Translations under genes and position numbers: made by a program
The notes under the pieces: model-generated
Seen by the model: only the letters and a program-made list of their open reading frames with translations
The model's database searches: none
What the model was told of the DNA's origin: nothing
In this document: piece by piece, positions 1 to 5,385 of the stretch
How positions within the stretch are numbered: position 1 is the first letter of the stretch
Layout of the letters: each line of letters starts with the position of its first letter
Source: an uncultured Lachnospiraceae bacterium
GTDB taxonomy: Bacteria > Bacillota > Clostridia > Lachnospirales > Lachnospiraceae
Assembly (NCBI GenBank): GCA_945787485.1
Contig: CALZHV010000146.1
Location: forward strand, 1 to 5,558
Length of the DNA: 5,558 bases
Direction: 5' to 3'

Positions 1-665
1 ACCGGAAGCAATTGGAGATTGCTGCCATTGGTGATTATGATTTAGGCTTTACAAGCTATAGTTATCTAATTATGGCGGAGGAAGGACTACGTACCTTCAG
101 CGACAATAATCTGAATATGTATTACCGTATATTTGCAGATAAAAAATATGACCCGGATGTAGAAGAAAGGCTTAAAACCATTGTGAAAGAAAATGGCAGA
201 ATTCAGATGGAAACCTGGAAATATTACTTTGATACATGGAATTCCGGAATGACCCTTACAAGATGTGCCTGTTATACGTTTCTTGGCATATTAGGAGCAA
301 TCTGCATTATGAATATGATTAATACCATGATTAATAGTGTACATGTCAGAAAAAAAGAACTGGGTATGCTGCAGGCGGTTGGCATGTCTGATTCCCAGCT
401 TCAGCTCATGCTGCAATTGGAAGGTTTATTTTACACTATAGGAACTCTGCTTGTAGCTGTAGGAGGAGGAAGTCTGGTCGGTTATCCCGTGTTCATATGG
501 GCAAAAGACCATGGAATGTTCAACATAAGGAATTATCATTATCCGCTCACAGCAACCCTTATTATGATTGCCGTGCTTGTAGTTGTTCAGATTATTATGA
601 TATTTATAATAGGAAAATCAGTTAGAAAAGATTCTCTCATAGACAGAATCCGATTTGAAACTTAA
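1..665 (+). CDS. ABC transporter permease, FtsX-like domain (3' part, 5' end outside window)
   Basis: This is the C-terminal 220 residues of an ABC transporter membrane subunit. The open frame continues upstream past the window edge (first full codon at position 3), so the TTG at 12 is not the true start. An extracytoplasmic-looking soluble stretch (to about base 270) is followed by three hydrophobic helices at roughly 273-335, 423-500 and 546-614. The segment between the first two, with VRKKELGMLQAVGMS, is the cytoplasmic coupling-helix signature of FtsX/MacB-type permeases, where the R-x-x-E-x-G-x-x-x-A-x-G pattern contacts the ATPase. The protein ends in a short basic tail (RKDSLIDRIRFET). 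Family members export peptides, lipoproteins or antibiotics, or act as sensors with two-component systems; the substrate cannot be read from this part. The partner ATPase gene is presumably upstream. A terminator overlaps the stop codon, so this is the last gene of its operon. Confidence 0.9.
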   Translation, partial: RKQLEIAAIGDYDLGFTSYSYLIMAEEGLRTFSDNNLNMYYRIFADKKYDPDVEERLKTIVKENGRIQMETWKYYFDTWNSGMTLTRCACYTFLGILGAICIMNMINTMINSVHVRKKELGMLQAVGMSDSQLQLMLQLEGLFYTIGTLLVAVGGGSLVGYPVFIWAKDHGMFNIRNYHYPLTATLIMIAVLVVVQIIMIFIIGKSVRKDSLIDRIRFET

Positions 666-715
666 GAAATAAGTACCCAAAACTTTGAGCAGTGGTCGGG
701 TACTTATTTCTTTTT
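664..715 (+). terminator. Rho-independent terminator after the ABC permease
   Basis: A perfect 15-bp inverted repeat has arms 664-678 (AAGAAATAAGTACCC) and 698-712 (GGGTACTTATTTCTT), a 19-nt loop, and continues into a T-run (to 715). The left arm begins inside the TAA stop codon of the permease gene (663-665). The long stem and T tract make efficient termination likely and separate the transporter operon from the next gene. Confidence 0.9.
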
Positions 716-745
716 TATATTACCACAAAATGACCAAAAATTCAA

Positions 746-777
746 GTCTGCTCATGAAGTAGACAGGGTGTTATAAT
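746..777 (+). promoter_or_regulatory. Extended -10 promoter with operator-like dyad, upstream of the DUF6323 gene
   Basis: A perfect -10 hexamer TATAAT at 772-777 is preceded by TG at 769-770, giving the extended -10 form TGTTATAAT. There is no good -35: the hexamer at the right distance (749-754, TGCTCA) matches TTGACA poorly. That position is instead occupied by an imperfect inverted repeat, GTCTGCT (746-752) and AGTAGAC (758-764), with 6 of 7 pairs and a 5-nt centre. A promoter with a weak -35 under a dyad is typical of a regulated promoter. The promoter is well supported; the operator is inference. Confidence 0.6.
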
Positions 778-808
778 GACCTATCATTAAAGATGGGGGA
801 TAAATTTT

Positions 809-1231
809 ATGGCAGACAACTGGCTGGATTTATTACAAAATAACCAAATAACAAAAGTAATTGAGACGAATAAGTATACTGAAAAATATGGACTTTCACT
901 GTCAGAACAGGATGCAGAGCTTATTATAGAAAATAAAAAAAATACGCTTAAGGAGCAGGGAAGAGTTGAGTTTGGCGAGACTATATTACCAAGGCTAATA
1001 TTTGAATTTTGTGATTCGAATTATATTGAACAAGATAATTATGCAGATACAATAATAAGACTGCAGGAGATATTTTATTTGTATAAAAATGAAACGATGG
1101 ATGAAGTAACGGACGATGAGCTTCTTCATTTTATGAGAGAGCAGTTTGATAATGTATGCTTTGGGGATTTGGATTATCTTGAAGGTACATGTCTTTACAA
1201 TTTTGCAAAAGCAATACGTGCGGGATACTAA
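809..1231 (+). CDS. DUF6323-like protein of unknown function
   Basis: This is a soluble, acidic 140-residue protein with no signal peptide or membrane helix. I recognise the pattern as the DUF6323 family of Clostridia, from memory and not from a search. The family-like core is at residues 51-92: GRVEFGETILPRLIFEFCDS, then an aromatic/acidic helical stretch to FYLYKNE. It is followed by TDDELLHFM (101-109) and a terminal FAKAIRAGY. Cysteines at 68, 117 and 128 are too scattered for an obvious metal site. The ATG at 809 follows GATGGGGGA (792-800) at 8 nt, a good ribosome binding site. The next gene starts 31 nt after the stop with nearly the same binding site, so the two are likely one transcript from the promoter at 746-777. 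No biochemical function is known to me. The protein is probably mostly alpha-helical. Confidence 0.8.
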   Translation: MADNWLDLLQNNQITKVIETNKYTEKYGLSLSEQDAELIIENKKNTLKEQGRVEFGETILPRLIFEFCDSNYIEQDNYADTIIRLQEIFYLYKNETMDEVTDDELLHFMREQFDNVCFGDLDYLEGTCLYNFAKAIRAGY

Positions 1232-1262
1232 GAGAGTAATTAATTTGATGGGGGAAACTTGC

Positions 1263-2033
1263 ATGAAATATGAAATGGAAGAGCTTGTGCCTATTGTTTC
1301 TAAATTGGCAGAGCGATACACTTCAAAAGAGAGCACATCTGTTACGTACGAAGTGGCAAATAAGCTGATGGGAGCTGTAATATACAGTATTAAAGAAACG
1401 AACAAAACAGAAAACTATTCACTGGTGAAGAAAGATGATATGTCAATTTTAGAGATGTATGAAGCCGGAGCATGTCGCGTAAAGGAAAAGACGAAAGAAG
1501 CTCTTGCCATGTACAATGAAATTATGATTTCTTTTTCAAGCTATGATAATGAATGTCTATATGATACGGTGGTTAAGGGTATGCCGGAATTTTTCAAATG
1601 GTACGATTACAAATTTGAACCACAAAATACGATTCTTACATTAGATTACCCGGTGTTTGTAAATAACATGGAGCACACCGGTGTTGATAAAATATATGAA
1701 TATTTAACCTGTATTGAGCTGGAGCAGAAATTTCTCGGCAGATTTCCAAAGCAATATGTGACGGAAGCGCTTATAGAATACAATGCAGGATATAAAAAGA
1801 TGATAGATAATATATGTGAAGTTGTATTAAAGAAGGTACTGTTAAATTATATTTCCGAAAAGGAAATACGAGACAGCAATCCGGAGCAATTGCGAAAAAA
1901 ATTGAAGAAAGTAATTGATATTATGGTAATAAATTATTATGAGGATGATGAAAGACTGAGGGAATATCTTTATCATTCGGTTAATGACATATCGGTTCGG
2001 ATTAAAGTCACAACAGAATCAAGGCACAAATGA
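1263..2033 (+). CDS. DUF6179-like protein of unknown function
   Basis: This is a soluble, helix-rich protein of 256 residues that I match from memory to DUF6179, a family often found next to DUF6323. Distinctive stretches are TSKESTSVTYEVANKLM (20-36), CLYDTVVKGMPEFFKWYDYK (98-117), PQNTILTLDYPV (120-131) and GVDKIYEYLTCIELEQKFL (140-158). The C-terminal third (170-240) is charged and helical. No catalytic motif, nucleotide-binding loop, signal peptide or membrane helix is visible. The frame is open upstream to a TTG at 1146, which would overlap the previous gene by 86 nt and lacks a binding site. I chose ATG 1263 because GATGGGGGA (1247-1255) lies before it and copies the binding site of the neighbour. 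Stop TGA is at 2031-2033. No terminator is evident after it, so some read-through into the hpt cluster is possible. Function is unknown; the close pairing suggests the two proteins act together. Confidence 0.8.
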   Translation: MKYEMEELVPIVSKLAERYTSKESTSVTYEVANKLMGAVIYSIKETNKTENYSLVKKDDMSILEMYEAGACRVKEKTKEALAMYNEIMISFSSYDNECLYDTVVKGMPEFFKWYDYKFEPQNTILTLDYPVFVNNMEHTGVDKIYEYLTCIELEQKFLGRFPKQYVTEALIEYNAGYKKMIDNICEVVLKKVLLNYISEKEIRDSNPEQLRKKLKKVIDIMVINYYEDDERLREYLYHSVNDISVRIKVTTESRHK

Positions 2034-2103
2034 AAAGTAAACAAATGAAAAGAAACTAAAATATGGAAAAAGTTCATCTAATATATAAATAAACAAAAGT
2101 TCA
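2026..2103 (+). repeat. Short direct repeats upstream of the hpt promoter
   Basis: Two pairs of short direct repeats lie ahead of the consensus promoter. ACAAATGAAAAG occurs at 2026-2037 (spanning the DUF6179 stop codon) and 2041-2052. AAAAGTTCA occurs at 2068-2076 and 2095-2103, 27 bp apart, with the second copy 4 bp before the -35 box. They could be activator sites, but the region is so A-rich that chance is a real alternative. Confidence 0.35.
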
Positions 2104-2107
2104 CTCA

Positions 2108-2136
2108 TTGACAATAAAAAGCAGAAAAACTATAAT
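2108..2136 (+). promoter_or_regulatory. Consensus sigma-A promoter for the hpt cluster
   Basis: A full-consensus promoter is visible: -35 TTGACA at 2108-2113, a 17-bp spacer, and -10 TATAAT at 2131-2136. Transcription should start near 2143 and leave a leader of about 95 nt before the hpt start codon. The leader holds a weak 6-bp hairpin (TTGCTT 2189-2194, AAGCAA 2200-2205) and an AT-rich dyad, AATAAT-TG-ATTATT (2207-2220), against the GGGGG of the ribosome binding site. I recognise no riboswitch class in it. An all-consensus promoter predicts strong basal expression unless it is repressed. Confidence 0.85.
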
Positions 2137-2237
2137 TAATATAATTTATAAAGTATTGTGCTTTGCTTTGTTAAGAAAAACTATACATTTGCTTAATAAA
2201 AGCAAGAATAATTGATTATTGGGGGAAATGAGAGAAA

Positions 2238-2594
2238 ATGACTTTACAGGAATGTTATGAGAAATTGAACGGAAACTATGAAGATGTAAAAATGCGTATG
2301 CAGATGGATAAATTAATAGATAAATTTATATTAAAGTTTCCAAATGATAAAACAATGGAGGAGCTGACAAGGGCAGTTAATGACGGAGATATTGAGGCAT
2401 CCTTTGATGCAGCACATACACTTAAAGGATTGTCGGCAAATCTTGGATTTGAAGCATTGACAAATGCTGTAAGCGCATTGACAGAACAGCTTAGAAGTCG
2501 TGAAAACAAAGCTGATGAAGATTTGTATAAGGATGTATTGAAAAAATACGAATTGGTTATAGAAGTGATAAAAGAATATGAAGCTGAAAAGTAA
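2238..2594 (+). CDS. Stand-alone histidine phosphotransfer (Hpt) domain protein
   Basis: This 118-residue cytoplasmic protein is essentially one Hpt domain, the four-helix-bundle module that carries phosphate between receiver domains in multistep phosphorelays. The phosphoacceptor is His60, within AAHTLKGLSANLG (58-70), the canonical H-x-L-K-G-x-x-x-x-x-G signature with Lys63 and Gly64 in place. Preceding helices include MDKLIDKFILKFP (23-35) and TMEELTRAVNDGD (39-51); a following helix includes ALTEQLRS (80-87). No receiver or kinase domain is attached, so its partners must be hybrid kinases or response regulators encoded outside this window. The ATG at 2238 is preceded by GGGGG (2221-2225) and GAGAG nearer the start. 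An out-of-frame ATG at 2228 sits only 2 nt from GGGGG and is unlikely to be used. The flavoprotein gene follows after 50 nt without a terminator, so co-transcription is likely. Confidence 0.92.
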   Translation: MTLQECYEKLNGNYEDVKMRMQMDKLIDKFILKFPNDKTMEELTRAVNDGDIEASFDAAHTLKGLSANLGFEALTNAVSALTEQLRSRENKADEDLYKDVLKKYELVIEVIKEYEAEK

Positions 2595-2644
2595 TATGCT
2601 TTACTAATACATTAAACAAATTAAAAGGGATAGGGGGTGAAATA

Positions 2645-4108
2645 ATGCGAGTATTAGTTTTTAGCGGAAGCCCAAAAAACGATGACAGTATCACACTTCA
2701 GTCAATGTATTTTTTTGAAAAATTGTACGTCGACGATGAGTTTGATATAAAAATCGTTGGAACGGGTAAATTTAAGGATGAATATATAGAGGCTGTTGAA
2801 AAAGCAGATCTTATTATATATATTTCATCCTTATTTCATTTTTTTGCGCATCAGCAAAGTATCGTTTTCTTTGACGAGATGGAGAAGGCTTGCAAGGATA
2901 AACTGAAGGATAAGCCATTTACTTATTTTTCAGGAAGTATAAGAAATTATGACGTGGCAGCCCATTCATTCATGGAATCAAGAATTAAATCACTAGGTGC
3001 AAAATATATACCATCATGGTCAAGCAAGGATAGTGATTTATTTAGTGATGAAGGAAAAAATGAGATATGCGCATGGTATGAATATGTCAGAGAGTTTGTA
3101 ACTACGCCGACAGAGGATGTAAAGGCAAAACACAATCATCACAGAGTCATATTGCTCGATGGAACAGATGGGAATAATGAGCTTATTAATCAGAAAATGC
3201 AATATGCAAGAGACTTTTTCAAGGAACATGGAATTGAAAAGGTAGATACATACGCTATTAGAGATTATAAGATTCAGCCGTGTATTTCATGCAGTGCGTG
3301 CTACACAAACGGATTATGTGTATTAAATGATAAAGATACATATATAGATTTATTCAAGGAAGTTGAAAAGGATAATGATATATGTATATCATTTGGCGAA
3401 CAAAATTACGGCTCTTATGGAAGTGTTTACAAAGCATGGCTGGACAGGCATGTGCAGTTCGGAAGACGTCCAAGCAGAGGATATGATCTTGAGCCGTTTT
3501 TGGCAGATGTGTGGGACAGCGATGGTTATTTTTCAAAGTGGACAATAACGGGGTGTGTAACTGATAGTACCAACGAAAGCTGTTCAAGGGATTTCTTTAT
3601 GCTGCGCGAAAGGTTTATGACTTATGCTGCGTTTGGCGGTGAAACATTTGCCGGAGTTTATGAAGCAAATGATAAGCTTGCCGCTTTATTTGATACTAAA
3701 CCAATGACCTATGATGAATTTCTTGCAAATATTATTTTGCTTGCAAATAATGAAATAAGACCACAGAAAAACTTCTATGGCGAGGGTGTGTACAAGAACT
3801 TCAAGGATCTTGCATTTGAACTTCAAAGACATACACCGGTAGATTATGAATTCTTTAAGAGCGAAGGCTGCTATGAGGAAATCAAACCAAATGACAGAGT
3901 TGTTCCGGTACAAACAATGGAGGAAGGTATAGCGATGAGACATAATCGTTTGACACCTTACAAATTTGCCATTGCTGAGATTAAAAATGGTTGGAAACCA
4001 ACCAAAAATGTCAGAAGAAATATTGCCGGAGATATAAAAAATCATTGCTTTAAGCTTGATGAAACAGGGGAGGAAAAGAAAAAATGGAAGCTATTCAAAA
4101 AAAAGTAA
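2645..4108 (+). CDS. Two-domain flavodoxin-fold oxidoreductase with iron-sulfur flavoprotein motif
   Basis: This 487-residue cytoplasmic protein appears to contain two tandem NADPH-dependent FMN reductase/flavodoxin-like domains. Domain 1 (about 1-155) opens with the FMN-phosphate loop pattern RVLVFSGSPKNDDS (2-15) and a typical ADLIIYISS strand (54-62), but has no cysteine cluster. Domain 2 (about 166-345) restarts with RVILLDGTDGNNELI (167-181) and carries C213-x2-C216-x2-C219-x5-C225, the compact cysteine motif that binds a 4Fe-4S cluster in iron-sulfur flavoproteins. It is followed by GSYGSVYKAWLDR (256-268), matching the family's usual K-x-x-x-DR helix. A C-terminal extension of about 140 residues ends in a lysine-rich tail. 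The likely role is FMN- and cluster-dependent electron transfer from NAD(P)H or ferredoxin to an unknown acceptor. The ATG at 2645 follows AGGGGGTGA (2632-2640). The 3' end overlaps the membrane-protein gene by 25 nt, including a slippery A-run. Confidence 0.85.
   Translation: MRVLVFSGSPKNDDSITLQSMYFFEKLYVDDEFDIKIVGTGKFKDEYIEAVEKADLIIYISSLFHFFAHQQSIVFFDEMEKACKDKLKDKPFTYFSGSIRNYDVAAHSFMESRIKSLGAKYIPSWSSKDSDLFSDEGKNEICAWYEYVREFVTTPTEDVKAKHNHHRVILLDGTDGNNELINQKMQYARDFFKEHGIEKVDTYAIRDYKIQPCISCSACYTNGLCVLNDKDTYIDLFKEVEKDNDICISFGEQNYGSYGSVYKAWLDRHVQFGRRPSRGYDLEPFLADVWDSDGYFSKWTITGCVTDSTNESCSRDFFMLRERFMTYAAFGGETFAGVYEANDKLAALFDTKPMTYDEFLANIILLANNEIRPQKNFYGEGVYKNFKDLAFELQRHTPVDYEFFKSEGCYEEIKPNDRVVPVQTMEEGIAMRHNRLTPYKFAIAEIKNGWKPTKNVRRNIAGDIKNHCFKLDETGEEKKKWKLFKKK
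4067..4073 (+). promoter_or_regulatory. Internal ribosome binding site deciding the start of the membrane-protein gene
   Basis: GGGGAGG lies inside the 3' end of the flavoprotein gene, 10 nt before ATG 4084. It supports that overlapping start over the in-frame ATG at 4117, which has no such site. Translation of the membrane protein is probably coupled to that of the flavoprotein. Confidence 0.75.
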
Positions 4109-4764
4109 CTAGGATTATGAATATCCTTATGGGTGTAACAATGAGTTTCTGTTTATCATTATTTGGAACAGCGACATCAGGACATTTTACGGTTGTAAGC
4201 TGGCTGATATCATTTGTAGTTTCTACATTAATTGCATTGATTATCGGATTTTTAATCAACCAGAAAAAGTTATCAGACAGTATAAATGATAAGCTTGGGA
4301 TAAAGAATAAGTGGGGAAGACTTGCTTTGGGAAGTCTTGTATCAAACATAATCTATACTCCGTTACTTACTATTATTATGGTAGCACTTGCCATGTTTGG
4401 TGCAAATGCCGGAATAAACAAGGCTGTAGCAGCAAAGGATAACGAAATTTCAGCAGCACAGCAGGAAATAACACAGGCACAGGACGAAATCGATACACTA
4501 AATGAACAGCTTGCCAATACTCCTGATGATCCTGCACTTACAGGACAGCTTGATGGAGCAAATCAAAAATTGGCAGGTTTAAACGAAAAGCTTAAAGGTC
4601 TTGAGGCTGCTAAAAGTGAGATTGAAGCAGGAAGACCTCCTGTGTCAATTGTAATGATTTCGAGTCTTATAAAATGTTTTATCCTGGCATATGTAATTAT
4701 ATTTATTGTTCAGCCATTATATCTTAAGCTTTCATTTAAGATTGTTGGAGTTGAAATGCCTTAA
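4084..4764 (+). CDS. Four-helix membrane protein with coiled-coil hairpin, possibly a DUF2798-like duplication
   Basis: This 226-residue integral membrane protein has predicted helices at about 11-31, 36-58, 81-106 and 188-213. The N-terminus and the 59-80 loop are basic (NQKKLSDSINDKLGIKNK), so by the positive-inside rule both are cytoplasmic and the long segment between helices 3 and 4 is outside. That segment (112-183) is rich in Ala, Gln, Glu and Leu and splits into two amphipathic helices around NTPDDPALTG (145-154), which suggests an antiparallel coiled-coil hairpin. Helices 1-2 (MNILMGVTMSFCLSLFG... SWLISFVVS) and helices 3-4 look like two copies of a DUF2798-type hairpin, the second split by the coiled coil. 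That is a by-eye inference. The gene overlaps the flavoprotein gene by 25 nt in the -1 frame, so the product is plausibly its membrane partner. Function is unknown, and no transporter or enzyme motif is seen. Confidence 0.8.
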   Translation: MEAIQKKVTRIMNILMGVTMSFCLSLFGTATSGHFTVVSWLISFVVSTLIALIIGFLINQKKLSDSINDKLGIKNKWGRLALGSLVSNIIYTPLLTIIMVALAMFGANAGINKAVAAKDNEISAAQQEITQAQDEIDTLNEQLANTPDDPALTGQLDGANQKLAGLNEKLKGLEAAKSEIEAGRPPVSIVMISSLIKCFILAYVIIFIVQPLYLKLSFKIVGVEMP

Positions 4765-4796
4765 CTTTACTATCTGTCTGTGGCCGTGTAATTACT

Positions 4797-4847
4797 GAAA
4801 ATTTCATGAGAAAATTTCTTGCGCTATTATGTTATAAGAGATATAAT
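4797..4847 (+). promoter_or_regulatory. Promoter with paired GAAAATTTC repeats
   Basis: A -10 TATAAT at 4842-4847 lies 17 bp from TTGCGC (4819-4824), a half-match -35. Directly upstream, GAAAATTTC occurs twice (4797-4805 and 4810-4818), 13 bp apart and ending against the -35 box. Each copy is nearly self-complementary, so together they also form an imperfect hairpin with an ATGA loop. The placement fits an activator or repressor site for the small gene at 4913. Expected transcript start is about 4854. Confidence 0.6.
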
Positions 4848-4912
4848 TTTTATATGATTTAGGATGTGAAAAAGCTGTATGGCGGACAAATTAATAGGGG
4901 GAGGTGTTATCG

Positions 4913-5197
4913 GTGAACATATCTGATTTGAGAAATTTTAACAATTTCGCATCATCAATAGCTTATGGATTTAACCGAACGGTAAATGGCAAGGACGCCC
5001 CCGAACAGCAGGATGCTAAAGAGACAAATAGGGAAAACGGCAAAGAGCAGACACCGATGGTAGCCGGCAAAAATACCATCGAAACAAGAACAGATTTGAA
5101 TGATGAACGTAAATTGAAAAACATTTATACAAAGAAGGGTTTGAAGCAAAATCCGTACAGCGATAAAAAAGGTCAATTTATGGATTTGTATTTGTAG
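4913..5197 (+). CDS. Small hydrophilic protein of unknown function
   Basis: This 94-residue protein has no signal peptide, membrane helix or recognised domain. The middle (about 25-65) is rich in Asn, Glu, Gln, Lys, Asp and Thr and looks disordered. The N-terminus (NISDLRNFNNFASSIAYGFN, 2-21) and the C-terminus (LKNIYTKKGLKQNPYSDKKG, then QFMDLYL) are more ordered in composition and may be short interaction motifs. The frame is open to a GTG at 4904, but that codon lies inside the strong ribosome binding site AGGGGGAGG (4896-4904). GTG 4913, 8 nt downstream, is the sensible start. It has its own promoter (4797-4847) and the terminator at 5288 ends the unit. I see codon use and DNA composition similar to its neighbours, so it is probably a real gene, but I cannot assign a function. 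Confidence 0.7.
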   Translation: MNISDLRNFNNFASSIAYGFNRTVNGKDAPEQQDAKETNRENGKEQTPMVAGKNTIETRTDLNDERKLKNIYTKKGLKQNPYSDKKGQFMDLYL

Positions 5198-5227
5198 TCT
5201 GCATCTAAATCAATTAAATGTATTTAA

Positions 5228-5284
5228 TATGGCAGTGAGACGAAGGATGGAAGTACGGTTACGGCAAGATATCTTGCAAAATAA
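5228..5284 (+). other. Short protein-like stretch ending just before the terminator, possible gene remnant
   Basis: In the same frame as the small gene at 4913-5197, after its TAG and a second stop (5225-5227), the DNA reads GSETKDGSTVTARYLAK and then TAA at 5282-5284, three bases before the terminator stem. The balanced composition and the stop-then-terminator spacing look like the tail of a protein. There is no start codon or ribosome binding site in the stretch. It may be the decayed end of a longer gene, or chance. Confidence 0.2.
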
Positions 5285-5287
5285 ACT

Positions 5288-5329
5288 AAAAATACAAGCA
5301 TCAGGAATATGCTGATGCTTGTATTTTTT
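5288..5329 (+). terminator. Rho-independent terminator with perfect 17-bp stem
   Basis: Arms AAAAATACAAGCATCAG (5288-5304) and CTGATGCTTGTATTTTT (5312-5328) pair perfectly across a 7-nt loop (GAATATG). The right arm ends in a T-run, and the matching A-run on the left could let it work in both directions. It closes the transcript of the small gene and insulates the HAD-phosphatase gene. Confidence 0.92.
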
Positions 5330-5348
5330 ATTGGCTTCGTGATAAAAT
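5319..5348 (+). promoter_or_regulatory. Possible promoter for the HAD-phosphatase gene
   Basis: TAAAAT (5343-5348) is preceded by TG at 5340-5341, making an extended -10 (TGATAAAAT). TTGTAT (5319-5324), 18 bp upstream, is a half-match -35 and lies in the right arm of the terminator. GCTTCG occurs at 5334-5339 and 5350-5355, flanking the -10. The strong terminator upstream implies a separate promoter here, and this is the best candidate I see. Confidence 0.45.
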
Positions 5349-5385
5349 AGCTTCGGAAAAAATGTATGTTAAGGAAGGTAATACT

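Noticed and set aside
1146..1262. Upstream extension of the DUF6179 gene to a TTG at 1146
   Set aside because: It would overlap the DUF6323 gene by 86 nt, has no ribosome binding site, and the added residues are just that gene read in another frame. ATG 1263 has a strong site.
995..1405. Minus-strand open frame opposite the DUF6323 and DUF6179 genes
   Set aside because: It is antisense to two well-supported genes, has no binding site or family resemblance, and its composition (Ile, Tyr, Phe-rich) is typical of a reversed AT-rich gene.
2143..2237. Riboswitch in the hpt leader
   Set aside because: The leader is only about 95 nt, very AT-rich, with one weak 6-bp hairpin, and shows no motif of a riboswitch class I know.
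3686..4045. Minus-strand open frame of 119 codons inside the flavoprotein gene
   Set aside because: Antisense shadow of a clear domain-bearing gene, with no start signals.
4067..4105. GGGGAGG as a dnaX-style frameshift stimulator
   Set aside because: It is about 25 nt from the slippery heptamer, whereas dnaX uses about 10 nt. Its spacing to ATG 4084 explains it better as a normal ribosome binding site.
4904..4912. GTG 4904 as start of the small gene
   Set aside because: The codon lies within the ribosome binding site AGGGGGAGG itself; GTG 4913 is correctly spaced.
5229..5315. Small ORF starting MAVRRRMEVRLR
   Set aside because: No ribosome binding site, and it runs into the terminator hairpin before stopping, so it is unlikely to be translated.
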